A DNA stretch of 64,000 nt. Origin: Microcebus murinus (Eukaryota > Chordata > Mammalia > Primates > Cheirogaleidae). Position numbers and translations under genes: made by a program. The stretch is taken from positions 64,063,001 to 64,127,000 of the forward strand of contig NC_134112.1 of NCBI RefSeq assembly GCF_040939455.1, in the 5' to 3' direction. Shown in pieces: positions 1 through 12,065 of the stretch; within the stretch, counting starts at the first letter, position 1, and each line of letters starts with the position of its first letter. The notes under the pieces were generated by a model. That model was given only the letters and a program-made list of their open reading frames with translations, made no database searches and had not been told where the DNA came from.

Positions 1-135
1 CAAAATTGGACCATGTTCATTTATTATGGATTGCCTATGGCTACTTTTGCATTACAACAGCAGAATTGCAGAGTTGCAGTAGAGACCATTTTAGACCAGA
101 AAGTCTAAAATATTTAGTTTGCCAAACCCTGCTCT
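1..135. repeat. hAT-type DNA transposon end (ancient)
   Basis: The stretch reads like the familiar fossil element with 'attgcctatggctacttttgc', a run on 'acaacagcagaattgcagag' and 'aaagtctaaaatatttag', ending near 'ttgccaaaccctg'. I recognise this as a hAT-lineage (Charlie/Tip100-like) remnant. The exact family is not certain without a library search. Confidence 0.45.
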
Positions 136-399
136 AGAGAGTTGGGGGAGACTACCGCAGTAATCCAGGAGTGAGATGACTGTGACATGGAGCAGAGTGG
201 AACATTGGAGTGGTTACAAATGCTCAGATTATGAACATATTTTAAAAGGTAGAGCCAACAGGATTTTATGATAGATTGGATACGGAATAATAGAGAAAAA
301 GATGACACCAAGATTTTGGGGTTGAGCAACAGGAAGCTTGGGAGTGTGTTTCAGGTGGTGGATCGTGGGTTCAATTTTGGACATGTTAAAGCTTGGACA

Positions 400-1540
400 T
401 GTCAGAAGAACTGCTCTATTAATCAGTTTATGAGGCTAGTATAACACTGATATCTAAAACCAACAAGAACACTTTGAGAAAATCAAATTACAGGCTGATC
501 TCATTCATGAACACAGATGAGAAAACCCCAAATGAACTATGAGCAAATCAAATTTAGCAATCTTCTATAAAGATAATATGTCATATTCATGTTGAGTTTA
601 TTCCAGGTATGTAGCTTTGCTTTAGCATTAAAACTTCAATTCATATAATTCACCTTTTTAGCACAATAAAATTGAAATATCTTATGCCCATCTCAGTATA
701 TTTAGAAAACAGGTATATGACAAAATTTAACACCGGTTCATGATAAAATCTTTAAGAAAGTATCTGCATTAAGATGATTAAGGGTACCTATAAGAAACCT
801 AGAGTAAACATCATCCTTGGTGGTGAATGTTGAAAGCTTTCTGTCTGAAATCAGAAATAACAGGCTGCTATCACCACTTCTAATCAAAACTGCATTAGAA
901 GAACTGAGCAATTTGATGAGAAAAAGAAATAGATGAAAGGAAGCTATCATTATTCATAACTGATATGATTATGCATATAAAAAATCCAGAAGAATCTACA
1001 GACAAATATTAGAATAAAAAGAAAGCTGTCTGATACAACATTAGCATAAAGGTCAATTTTATTTATGCTCTTGAAAATAATTAGAAAATGAAATTTAAAA
1101 AATTAGTTCATTTATGATACCATAAAATATGAACCAGATAAGAACAAATTCAACAAAATATTTGTAAGACCTCTATGAAGAAAATAAACTTTTACTCAGA
1201 GTTATTAAAGAAGACCTAAATAAATGGAGGAATATAACACATCCGTGGATGGAAGACTCCAGTACAGTAGATATGTTAACATTTCCCACATTGCTCTTTA
1301 GATGCAATTTATTTCTAATAAAAGCCCAGCAGGTTTTCATGTGCATCTTGGCAAGCTGATTCTAAGATAAATATGTAAATGAAAAGGCCAAGAATATCTA
1401 AAATGCTCTTGAAGAAGAAAATCAAAGCTGGAGGACTTGATCAAGACTTATTAAAAACTATATTATTAAGACAGTGTAGTTTTGGTGCAGAGATAGACAA
1501 ACTGATCAGTGGAATGGAATACAAGGCCCTGTAACCAGTG
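400..1540 (+). repeat. LINE-1 ORF2 3'-part fossil (L1M-like)
   Basis: Successive blocks match the L1 ORF2 plan on the plus strand: 'aacaagaacactttgagaaa', an 'atgaacacagatgagaaaac' motif, then a diverged region, then 'ccagaagaatctacagac', 'gacctaaataaatggagg', 'aaatcaaagctggaggactt', and a final 'agatagacaaactgatcagt'. There is no open frame; it is heavily mutated and carries indels. It lies antisense to NRCAM in the intron that follows the last visible exon. Confidence 0.75.
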
Positions 1541-2302
1541 GAAGATATTTTTTTTTTGGCTTCATTCTTACATCATATTTTTATGCTATCATAACTAGAA
1601 TAATTTTTAAATTCTTACTTTCCAATTGTTTTCTGGTATGCAGAAATATAATTGACTTTTTGTTAATTTTGTGTCAAGCAACATTATTAAATTCTCTTAC
1701 TCTAATATTTACCCATAGATTCATTTGGATTCTTACATACACAATTGTACCAGTTATGATTAATGACCAGCCAAGAAAGGGCTCTAAGGAAGCATCCAGC
1801 TTAATGGCTGCAGTGGAAGAGACAGAGTCTACAGCAACACAGGCTGTGCTTGAAGGAACAGAAGGAAGGATGGGTGCTCTGTCAACAAACAGAGTCTTTC
1901 CAGGAAAAGCTGCTCAAAGTCACCAAGATCTTTTTAAGACTAGTCTTTAATAAGTGGTGTAATGTAACACTGTACTCAATAATTAGAATGTAGTTAAATA
2001 AGAAAAAATGATCTAAGTCACAAGGACAGTGGCTGGCACATGGCTTGTGTCCAACAAGAGTAAGTGTCCATCCCCCGTCACACCTCTTCTCTCCACTCCA
2101 GGCCGTCACTGCAGAGATATTTTTTTTTCCTAAAAAATACCTTGTACAACATACACAGAAAGCTTTCTAGATGTGATGAATGATCACAAGTCTGTGTGAA
2201 GCACTGTATTAGTGCTTGCCTTTTTTCAACTCAAAGATGAATGTTACAATGAAATAGTAAATAAATTGCTTTTGATATTGTGCTAAGGGGAATATATTCC
2301 CT
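1541..2302. other. Intron, no recognised element
   Basis: AT-rich intronic sequence between the LINE-1 fossil and the Alu. I see no exon, RNA gene or repeat I can name. A 96-codon plus-strand frame at 1660-1950 has no family resemblance and is taken as chance. Confidence 0.5.
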
Positions 2303-2310
2303 GTCAAGTT

Positions 2311-2616
2311 TTTTTTTTCTTTCTTTTCTTTTTGAGAAACAGGGTCTCACTCTGGCACCCAGGCTAGAGTACAGTGGCACAATCACAGCTCACTGCAACC
2401 TTGAACTTCTGGGCTCACATGATCCTCCTGCCTCAGCTTCCTGGGTAGCTATGACTATAGGTGCATGCCACCATACCTGGCTAATTTTTTTTAAAAAAAA
2501 ATTCTTTGTAGAGACAAGGTCTAGCTATGTTGCCCAGGCTAGTTTCCAACTCCTGGCCACTGTGGCTTCCCAAAGTGGTGGAATTGTAGGCATGAGCCAC
2601 TATGCCTGGCTACATG
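2311..2616 (-). mobile_element. Alu (old, AluJ-like), minus orientation
   Basis: A T-rich start at 2311 is followed by the complement of both Alu arms ('tctcactctggcacccaggc', 'tgccaccatacctggctaat', 'gtagagacaaggtctagcta') and ends 'catgagccactatgcctggc'. It is flanked by a short duplication, gtcaagttt, near 2303 and at 2617. It lacks the strepsirrhine linker insertion, so it is an older copy. It lies in the transcriptional sense of NRCAM. Confidence 0.85.
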
Positions 2617-2934
2617 GTCAAGTTTAAATGTGAAAGGGTAGTTCCCCAAATGAGAAGAATCAAAAAGTTACAGAAGATGATTTAAAAGTCATTTTTACGT
2701 ATGCAGCTACATAGTATACAAAGCTTTATAAAGCAAGTAAAAATTCATGCACATTTTTACAAGAACATTTAAGGACAGGATGTATTAGATGTTAATTCTT
2801 AGCTCAGGATGTCAAGGAGTAAATGAATTTCAAAATAAGTTATAGTATATATATGGCTACAAACTATATTCTTGATACTTAAATTCATGAATAAAGATCA
2901 TTGTGCAGTGAAAAGAAATGCGCGCATCACAATA

Positions 2935-3215
2935 TCAAAACTCAGATCCTGAATTGCTTCCTCTGGAAAGACTCCCTGTACCACCCTCTTTCTACGCTGC
3001 CCACTTGGCTTTGGCTTCCTGCTCCTGCTCCCTTGGCACCTTAGTTTTGTGTCTTTCATAGCACTGTTCACACCCTGGTCAATTATTCTTTTACTTCTCT
3101 GCATCCCTCACTAGACTATAAACTCCCAATGTGGAGTCAAACTCTTACTGGTTTTAATATTCCCAAGGCCTGGCATACAGTAGGCACCCAATAAATACTG
3201 GTTGAATGAATTCAT
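2935..3215 (+). repeat. L2 3'-end fossil
   Basis: The order of motifs is that of the LINE-2 3' region: 'cctggaaagactccctgta'-like, 'tcatagcactgttcacaccc', 'ctcactagactataaactcc', 'cctggcatacagtaggcacc', 'aataaatactggttgaatg'. A 68-codon minus-strand frame here is a by-product of this repeat. Confidence 0.75.
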
Positions 3216-6200
3216 TGTGAAATAACAATAAAGGAGACAGTGGGCATTTTAGCAATTTTTCTTTGTTAAAAAAATTTCATTCCTTCTTAATTTTATGATA
3301 GTAGACAAGGCACTGGAGTGTATTCTTTCCTTTTTCCTGCTCTAGGAATGAAAGTTTAGGGAATTCAATTTCTTTTTCCAACAGCACTTGGTTCAGAGTT
3401 GTACATACCCATTAAATGCCTATGGAATAAAATTCAGCAGCAGCAGATAATTTAATCATAATTCGGTCTGATTTTCCTGTAGTTGCCACCCTTCCATGGC
3501 CAAACCATGCTGGAGTTTTATTGACTTTCATGACTCAAACATTCTCTCTGACCTAGTCTCTAAAAGTCTATCATTACTCTGTTCACAACCCAGTTCATGT
3601 TTGTGAGCAGAATAAATCTAGGGTATATAACACATCTTGGCATCATTCAAGCCTTATGAGCACAGGTTAGCATGCTTGCCACAAGGCTGTGTTCACATGA
3701 ATGACAAGATTCCTATGGCAAGAGACACTAATTATGCAGTCAGTTATGAGTTCAAGTACCATGGGTATATGGTTTATGATCTAGGTTCATTCTGGTTTTA
3801 AGAAGAATGGATCTAAAGAATAAAAAAATACTTACACTGTTGGTTGCATTGTTTCTCTGATTTTTCTATATGCTAGTAAGGATGTAGATCCTACTGTCTG
3901 TATAATTAAAGAAACAAACAAACAAAGCTGCAGGCTTCCACCAGAGGGTAACTGCTTGGGGCTGGGTGTTGGAGGAAGGCACAGGGTTATAGCACATGAA
4001 AAAAAAAAATCATATTGGGCCACCACTGACGTTCCATCCCTCTTTGCTCTATGAAATATCATCTGGCTCAGGGCCAACTAGGTAGAAATAGTTTCATCCT
4101 TAGGTGAAGAATGAGTAAATCATCAATGGAATTAATTTACAGTTAGGCAATAGTCTTAATTTTGTGTGTGTCTGATGATTCAGCAGAATAATTTATTTTT
4201 TAAAATAAAAGAGAATAAGAATTAATAAATAACATAGAGCTCAAAACTTCCAGAAGGTACAAGGCAGAAATAGGACCCTGGTGATTTAGGGAAGATAATC
4301 ACACTTAAATGTATTATTAAAAATAAAGATTCTATAATAAACAGTAGGAACAGTTTTCATTAATCGTGACCTCTAAGATGATAAAAGTTTTCTGATCCCT
4401 TTAACTAGAAAAGGTACCAAAGGGAAAACAATTCTGAGGCAGTGTCAGAAAAATCACAGGACAGAGCCACATCTGTAACAAAAGGTGGTTGGGATTTGGG
4501 GAAGTGATTTCGTTTGTGGCATTGTCCTTATGAATCAAAAAATCATATCACTGAGTAGTGTTTCCAGTTAAGACACCCATCAGAACCTTATTTCCCTTGG
4601 TACCTACCAGATTGATGTCATTACTTGTGTGGCAAGTGTTTTTGTCTTCACTCCAATTGGGTTTGCACTCAATAGACCGAAATGAAGTCTTTCTCTCCTA
4701 AGAAGCTCAAGGCCTAAGCTAAAGACAGCCATTTGAAAATGCTTCACAAACACAGCACATATGAATTAACACTGAGACAAAGAAATAGAGCCAAATAGAT
4801 GTAAAACACAGCGATTATGAGGCCAGTAACCAAGTACTTGCTATGTACTGCTCTGGAAACAAAATCATATTAAAAGTTGTTAGTAGATAGCTCGTAGAAA
4901 AAAGCTGAGTTGAAAGTAAAACTAATGGTCTCTTGATTCCAAGCTAGTTCATAAAACTCAACCTTAATTTTCATCAAGTTTTAATGGAGTAGGTAGCATA
5001 GTTACCTGGAGAAAGTCACGTGACTTTAGGTCTATAACAGAAAGTTGATATTTGAGACCCATGCGGTGAGCAGTACATTGCCAGATTCATTTAAACATGA
5101 TCATGTAGAATGGGAATCCATCCCCATGTGGAGAATGGATAAGTATAATGGTTTATTGTCAATTCATGCAAATATATATATTTTTTCAGGCTATATTAAA
5201 GATTTAGCTTCCTCACAAATAAATAAAGGAGTGGCATGCATATCCTGTATAGAATTATAGCCACAAGAACTCTAAGAATAAAAAGTTATTTATTAATTGT
5301 CAGCTCATCCTCTTTACAGGAGAAATGAATGAAAGAGTGAATTAAATCAGCGAAGATTTCTACTTATCCAGTGTAAGATATGACTGCCCTCGGCTATGGG
5401 CACCTGTAGGCTGCTGTACTGTGTTATGGAAACCTTGTGGATGGACTGGGTGTGGATATGCATGAGGTTTTCATATCCTTTCAGCCCCAGAGCCAATATT
5501 TGATATCAAGACAACTCTACTAGGTATTTTTCTGTATTATGAGATACAGAAATTCTGAGAATTTTTAGAAACAATAGTTACCTCTTTTCAAAAGAAGATC
5601 AGTATATAAAAGCTTAGGTGCTGAGATAATAAAGGCAAAACGCTTGTATCTGCATGGAAACTGGTATGAAACCAGTTTTGATGAAAATATGTGGTTCTTC
5701 TAAATCAGTTCTATATTTCTCACCCTTGGTATTATTTGTCATTAAAATATGATATTCCATGGTACTGACATGATATTGACATGGAAAAATAAAAAAATGA
5801 ACTCTAGAGATAGGTAAAACTTAACACAAAAATGTCACCTGGCAATCACAATAGTGAAATATTTCATTTCGCCTAAAAGCCTTTTCTTCTGGAAAAAAAG
5901 TCTCAATACGGGTTCAGCACATATTGTAAAGATTATATTTTATATAAGAGACTTATAAAAAGAAAAAAAAACAAGTTACAAAGGCATTTTATGAATAAAA
6001 GTATACTTTTAGAATACCAGAACACCAATCTTTTAAGTAAGCATATATTTTGTTTCTGGTTTTAAAGATATCGGAGATAATCATTTCTTTCTCTTTGAAA
6101 AGACCTACAACACCTAGGCAAGAATATCTTTGTTTAAAGACAATATTTTTAAAAATTCAGCTCATAGGTCATGTTAAAATTTTTCCTTAATGATAGAGTC

Positions 6201-6757
6201 AAGTCAAGAGGGGAATGAACATAATGCCTAGAGAGCTATGATATTTCTTAATAATTAACAGCTTCTAAAACAATCTAGTCATTTCACAACTAATGGGCAG
6301 GGGTATAGGTATTGTTTAAGAAAAACTAGCTTCATGTCTGAGATTAAAAAGTCTGCTACCACTGGTTATGAAAGTATGCTTAGAAAATGACATGTATAGT
6401 TTCCTTTACAATGCAGGTTTGGCAGGGTCTTTATTGTTTTAATTCTCACTGTAACACACTGGCTTTGCTAGGTTGGCCAATACAGCAGGGGCCCCTGGAA
6501 AATATGACAGAGTGGAAGACACACCACCTCCAAACCTGTGACCAGAATGGAAATTTGTTTTATAGTGAAAAGTGAAAATGTCTACACATTCTCCCATGAG
6601 GGATGTGTAAATATTTAGACATGGAAGTGCTTCTACCTTTATACTTGAAGAAAATGTGAAATGCCAGGCAGAGCACTTGCTGGCAAGTCCTCCTACTTTG
6701 GGGAGAGTGTTTGTGTGGGCAGAGGACATGAGGAGTGGCTGAGAAGGACAGGCTCAC
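3216..6757. other. Intron, mostly unclassified unique sequence
   Basis: This is AT-rich intronic DNA downstream (in gene sense) of the exon at 6758-6836. I find no further NRCAM exon. The next expected coding pieces are the RSLE microexon and the exon beginning SDAEDHKP. I searched by eye for their reverse complements and did not see them, so the next constitutive exon should be below position 1. No named repeat is evident. Confidence 0.55.
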
Positions 6758-6836
6758 CTGTATTCTCCAAAAGTTCCATCATCTTCCTTCATAGGCTGGA
6801 TCTCAGGATCGGCACGGGCATCTTCCTTTTCTTTAA
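6758..6836 (-). CDS. NRCAM: NRCAM exon: juxtamembrane cytoplasmic tail
   Basis: A 79-nt exon. The acceptor is the complement of ct at 6837-6838 and the donor is gtgagcc. The first two bases complete the V codon begun in the membrane exon. The peptide is V-KEKEDARADPEIQPMKEDDG followed by TFGEY (chain residues about 1159-1184), and the exon ends in phase 2 with AG. It is the membrane-proximal part of the cytoplasmic tail, upstream of the ankyrin-binding FIGQY motif, which is off the window. In L1-family tails a 12-nt RSLE microexon can follow here; it was not found. Human has H where this sequence has the first R of ARADP (from memory). Confidence 0.96.
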
Positions 6837-7667
6837 CTAAAAATTTCAAAATGGACATTATTAGCCATCGATAGATCCATCCTGTGCTTCCTTGTGCAAA
6901 GTTTATTCAAGAGTGCACTCTTTGAGATAGACAGCAGTGAGAAATAATTCTGTGTACAAATAGATGCTGTATAACCACATCTATTATATGGCCATGCATA
7001 TGTTTTGATGATTTAGTTATTTTGAGGCAGCCTAATAGAATGAACATTGAAATGGACTTTAGTTTCTAATCCACCTAAGGAATAATTTTTAAGTTTCTAA
7101 GATTTAGCCCCTACTTTACTAATCTATTTATCAGCCATACTAATGGTTATAAACTATTTTTGTAAGTCTATTTTGTTTGCAGGTTTTTTTCTTGTAACTG
7201 AAGGGAAAATGGTCAGGTAAGGAAAATATAAATTCACTGGACCCACTAAATTAAGGAAACTATTAGCCTTATAGGGAAAGCAATATCCCTATACATATCC
7301 AATGTCAAGACTTAGTTCATACATTACTTCTGGAAAAGAAGAAGGTACTTCATGCACCTTCCTCCTACCCTCTCCTTGCCAATTGGTTTTAGGTGCTACT
7401 TCAACATCTATAACTTATGTGGAGCTTAAAGAAGCAGACTAATTTCTTCAGAGAACATATTAATTTACTCTTCCAAATGCCTTATCATCCTTGACAATGT
7501 TTAGGTTGCCATTATATAAAAAGGGATGAAAAATTGAACAGAAAATCCAAATTTATGTCTCTGGGGAGATATACTATTGCAATCTACATGATTACCTTCA
7601 TGATTTCTTTTTAGCTTAATGGGTAATTATGCAGCATTATAAAGCAACTTTAATCTTTCTTTCTTAC
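6837..7667 (-). other. NRCAM intron (831 nt)
   Basis: A short AT-rich intron between the membrane exon and the cytoplasmic exon, with a gtaagaa donor and a tttttag acceptor. I see no repeat or RNA gene in it. Confidence 0.7.
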
Positions 7668-7799
7668 CTGGATATTTACCACCCTTGTTTCTTCTGATAA
7701 AGCAAACAATCAGCAAAATCAAGATAAGGAGAGCAACAGCACACATGAGACCAATGAACCAGCCCTGAGTCGCAATGTCCACCTGACGGCTTGCCATGG
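7668..7799 (-). CDS. NRCAM: NRCAM exon: transmembrane segment
   Basis: A 132-nt exon, phase 1-1, acceptor ttttccag and donor gtaagaa. It encodes [12 protein letters not shown], then a 23-residue hydrophobic helix beginning [14 protein letters not shown] and ending IVCFI, then the stop-transfer cluster RRNKGGKYP (chain residues about 1115-1158). This single helix makes NrCAM a type I membrane protein and is diagnostic for NRCAM over its paralogues. An internal ATG makes the exon look like a small independent frame, but the preceding AG and the matching phase with the FN5 exon show that it is spliced. Confidence 0.98.
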
Positions 7800-9284
7800 C
7801 TGGAAAACAAATCAATGGTGTTGGTGGCAATGGATTAAGGGGGAAATGGGAACTGCTGTAGTATCTTGTAGTAAAAATTGCCACATTATATGAGCTTTTA
7901 CATCTTTTACATGTGGCCCCAAATTGGAATCTGTCAGTTATTAATCAGGAATTATATAAATACTTAGCTTTGAAAAATCTTCCTAAGTTAAAAAAATCGA
8001 AATAGAGAAATCAGAATACTTTAACATTAAATGCTAACAAATCCTGCTGAACATCATGTTTACAGTTATTTTTATGATATATTCGCGATAGAAACATATT
8101 CCCAAACCAATTAAAAAATTTAGTTTCTAGGATAAATTGTATATTAAGCATAATGATAAGAATATAAAACTGAATTTTAAACACAACAGAATGTATACAT
8201 CTGATGAAGTATTTTTCCTTCAAAGGATCCACTTCTAGAGCCTAAAATGTCATTGCAAAGCTGCTGCCATTTTCAAAATGTTTTAGAAATCTGTTAAAAA
8301 AGAAAACGAGCCTTACAAGAAAAACAGCCTTATTATTTTATATAACATCCCCATTTGTACCCAAAATATGAGATTTTTCATCTCATTTACAAGAGTTAGT
8401 TCTGAATGGAAATTTCTGAAAATCCGAATCCACCTTCAAAGGATCAACATTTGTTATTACTGGGGGTCCATTCAAAAGACTCGGAAAGACATCTTGATCA
8501 GTAGAGTTGTTGTTAGATGAAGTGACCAGTTTGAAGAGAAAATACTCATTCATATGCATACGTATTCTTTCAGTTTTCATCTATTCTGTTTGAGTACATA
8601 AACGGGAAGCCCCTTATCCAACAAGTCATAATATGCAAAACCTAAACAGAATAATTGACATTTCTGGTCTTCCTTAAAAGTGTCAATCATATGGGACAAA
8701 GTGCAGCATCAATGGCTATTAAGACATGCCCATGCGGATTTGCTTAAATTGGTAGAAATAGTTTTTTAAAAGGCCTTTATTTTTTCTCTTTTGACCATAA
8801 TCAAGGTAAAAGGTTTTCTTCTTTTGATTCCATAAGCATGCCTATATCACACTTTTAATTTGACAGAATTTCTTCTGAATGCATTTCACATGGTTGGGTT
8901 AGGCATGTGTGATCTCTGGATGCAGAAATAAGCATAGCTACACCTATCCCAGGTTCTTCTATATGTTGAAAAAACAGCATCTCATTGCCTCTTTTTCTCC
9001 ACACAAAGTATAGGGAGAAAAAGGAAATGCTTAAAATCAAGTGTGAAGAGGAATGTAAAAATGTATGGAAGTGTGTGGAAAGAAATAAAACGAGATGTGG
9101 AGATACATTATCTAGACTACAAATCAAAGGCCAGTAGCCTTTCTCCAACAGACCCTTGTACCTCATTAGGTAAGGAGGTTTTGAGCTGTTATCATAAGCA
9201 CATACAAGTGAAGCACCAGTAAAGGCAGTTCCCCTTTCCGTACACATACCACAGTCATCGTGATGGTGATGAAGATGAAGACAA

Positions 9285-9490
9285 TGGTGATAACAATGAC
9301 AGCTAACATTTTTTGACCTTACTATATGCTAAGCACTGTGCTGAGGGCATAATCTCATTTAAGCTTTACAACAATCCTTTGAGGTAGGCACTGGGAATAA
9401 ACCCCAGCCCAGAGAGGGTGAAGAACTTCTCCAAAACTTGGAGTTTGACCTATGTCTGTCTGACTACTGGCCATTATGTCCACCTGCTAT
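9285..9490 (-). repeat. MIR SINE fossil
   Basis: 'ctaacattttttgaccttac', 'ctatatgctaagcactgtgc', 'tctcatttaagctttacaac', 'cctttgaggtaggcactggg' and 'cccagagagggtgaagaact' follow the reversed MIR consensus order. Confidence 0.75.
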
Positions 9491-10914
9491 AATGCATTCC
9501 TGAAAACATGTCTAGACATCAAATCTCCAAAAGTCTGAACAAAGAATAAAATGCTATAGGGACTTTCCATTCTGAGATAGGTAAAAATGTTTGACAAGTC
9601 CATCACTACATACTCTTTGGCAATATATTTCTGTCAATGCACACATGGTCTTTGTATGCTTTTTCTTCAAAACGGATCCAAAAACCAAGTGGCTTAAGTC
9701 TCTTGAACATTTGGCTGAAGTTAAACAGTCTTTGTTTTTAGTATGCTTACTGATTTACAGCCTTGCCATAAATAGCTTTGGCATTTACATTTTTCATCTA
9801 CTTAAGTGCAACTGATGAGAGAAAAATAAGATGCTCAGGTACCAGCACAGACATCGCCCCACGAAGGTGGTGACTGCCAAAACCGAGCTCCAGCTGGCAG
9901 CTTGCTGCTATGCAACCATGCAAAACCTGGTTCTGTTTCTTTGTCAGTCGATAAACAAACACCCACATTGACTTTAAATTCTTGCCTCTATGTCTAAAGA
10001 AAAAAAGTATCAAATACCTCACTGCCCTATTATTTAAGATTAGGCAGGCACTGTCTAGGAACAGGTGCATGTGAGCTTGTGCGTGTGTGTACATACACAC
10101 TCAGACACGTGCAAGTGCACCAGAAGTGGATTAGAACAAATCGTGCAAGTGGAAATAGCAACTTGTATTAACTTTCAAACCATACAAGAAAAGATCTAAA
10201 TCCCAGAATGACTACAAGAGGCTTTAAGCCTTCTCAGAATACTTTAAAATCATTTTAGTTAGAACATATACACTGAAGTCATAACTGTGATTGTGCATAA
10301 TACACATAAACACATAGAGACACAGACACACAGAATGAAACCTAGGGAGCTTTTCCTTCTAGAATCCGAGTTCCAGTGGATGGGCATTTATTAGGAGAGT
10401 AAAAGAGGATTTTCACTTTATCTGAATTTTGTACAATAAAATTATATTCATGTATTACTTGAACAATCCATAAAATGATAAATTAAACCCACACATATAA
10501 AGGACATGAAAATAGAAAATAAAGCAGAGGAATAAATTTTTCTTTGTTTTCTAGTTAGTTTTAAAAACAGTCTTCTGTTCTGGCATGTGTGTTGTGTCAT
10601 GGATGACCTGTGCTCTGTGGCAGGAGGTGTCTGAGGAGAATGCTGGGTGCTTGGCATCACGGAATAAACACAGAAGACATATGGTGAGAGAAATGGTTGT
10701 TCTATACCATTTATGAAGAATCCAATATGCATAAAAATGTCCTGCTCAGTTAAAATAGTTAGAAAAGCTTAGGAAGGGGAAAAAATGACCTTGGCCAAAG
10801 TGTGGAGACAGTTGACAAAAAAGCTGTTGAGCCCAGAAAAAACAAATCTGCTTTAGAGGAGAGGAGAGACTCAGTAACTGAGGGGCAGAAGTGAGAAAGG
10901 AAGGAGGAGCTGCA

Positions 10915-11035
10915 TGGTGTTAAGGAGAGGTCATCCCTGGGGGCTCATACCAGGTGGGGTGGCATTAGTGAGAGGTCGTACCTGGTCACACCAGGTAAGG
11001 CGGTGTTAAGGAGAGGTCATACCAGGAGTATGGGG
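10915..11035 (+). repeat. Decayed minisatellite, about 3 units
   Basis: Units of about 40-46 nt repeat 'tggtgttaaggagaggtcat', 'tggcattagtgagaggtcgt', 'cggtgttaaggagaggtcat', each followed by a variant of 'accaggt'. The copies differ by substitutions and small indels. The unit is G-rich on the plus strand. Confidence 0.75.
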
Positions 11036-11834
11036 ACAAGCACAGTATCAGGACATTGCTTATAGTCTTGATTTTTCAGTATGTACCATAGGAAAAAATT
11101 AAGAAATATACTTTAAAAATCCAGACCATAAAAGGCAGAGACAGTGTCATATTAGGAAGATGCATGAAACAAGTGTAAATGAAAGTTGAGTCTAGGTTCC
11201 TGAAATTAGTGGAACTCAGAAGAAGCTTACGAATGCAAGGTTGAAAAATTAGCCAAATAGTGTGTGTGCTTTCATGCGAAGTACTGTCATTCTTACGCCT
11301 CAGAAGCCAGCGTGGGGGGAGGAGCGAGAGCAGTAGAAGATCACACTTCCACACTGGAGTTAACCCGGCAGCCCCAAAGGAAGAAGCAAGGTGAACCAGG
11401 AGAAGGGGGTTGGACTAACAGTAAGTCAAGGCATTCTAGAATGCTGACAGCATTTGCTCTTAGAGGTAACATGTTAACTAAGGCCCCAAGGGTTCAATCA
11501 ATATGTATTCTATTTAATAGTTACATTTATATGTAAAAATTGACCGTAACTGGTTGTCTGTCACTGGAACACAAGAATGCCTACCTACCATCTTGAGCTA
11601 TCTGGCAGTTGCTGCTGGAACTGTAGGCAATTTACACCACTGAGTAAAAAACAATTTTCTAAAAGAGTTGTCTTTTGTCCTGCAAAAGGACAAAAAAATG
11701 CTACAACTTGATTTTGAGGGTGAATCTGACTCCCCTGCAAATCGGGGTCCAGAATCACTATTGAGATGTGCCAAGTGCCAACTGAAGTGGTGATTTCTGA
11801 GACAACCTGTTCCATCGGTGTGTGGACCCTGTGC

Positions 11835-12065
11835 AGTGGATGTAGTGAGGGATTCTCTTTCAGTGTCGGAAGGCTGAGCTTCTAATCCTCGCTCTACTGT
11901 GTTCTAGCTGGGTGACTTGGGGCAGGTACTCCACCTCTCTGAGTGTTGACATGAGGTGTAAGTGGGTAATAACAGTGCCTGCTTCATAGGATTGTTGTAA
12001 GGACTGAATGAGAAAACATTTGCCTGACACAGAGTAGAGCTGACTAAATGCTAGTACTATTATTC
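11835..12065 (+). repeat. MIR SINE fossil
   Basis: In consensus order: 'cttctaatcctcgctctact', 'ctagctgggtgacttggggc', 'acctctctgagtgttgac', 'gtgggtaataacagtgcctg', 'cttcataggattgttgtaag', then 'gctgactaaatgctagtact'. The remnant is almost full length. Confidence 0.8.

Noticed and set aside
2280..2627. A 115-codon plus-strand open frame
   Set aside because: It is the antisense of an Alu; such frames are typical Alu by-products. The same applies to frames at 17535-17975, 21525-21764, 22712-22921 and 57020-57268.
3832..4077. Donor-like gtaagtattt (complement near 3830) after an 81-codon frame, as a possible missing cytoplasmic exon
   Set aside because: The peptide has no resemblance to the acidic NRCAM tail (SDAEDHKP, FIGQY) and lacks a matching acceptor and phase.
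7627..7884. A stand-alone 85-codon membrane protein gene starting at an internal methionine
   Set aside because: It is the NRCAM membrane exon read into its flanking introns; an acceptor AG precedes it and a gtaag donor ends it at KYP.
9798..10100. A 100-codon minus-strand frame in the intron before the membrane exon
   Set aside because: No NRCAM similarity, no convincing splice sites in phase, and low-complexity hydrophobic composition; probably chance.
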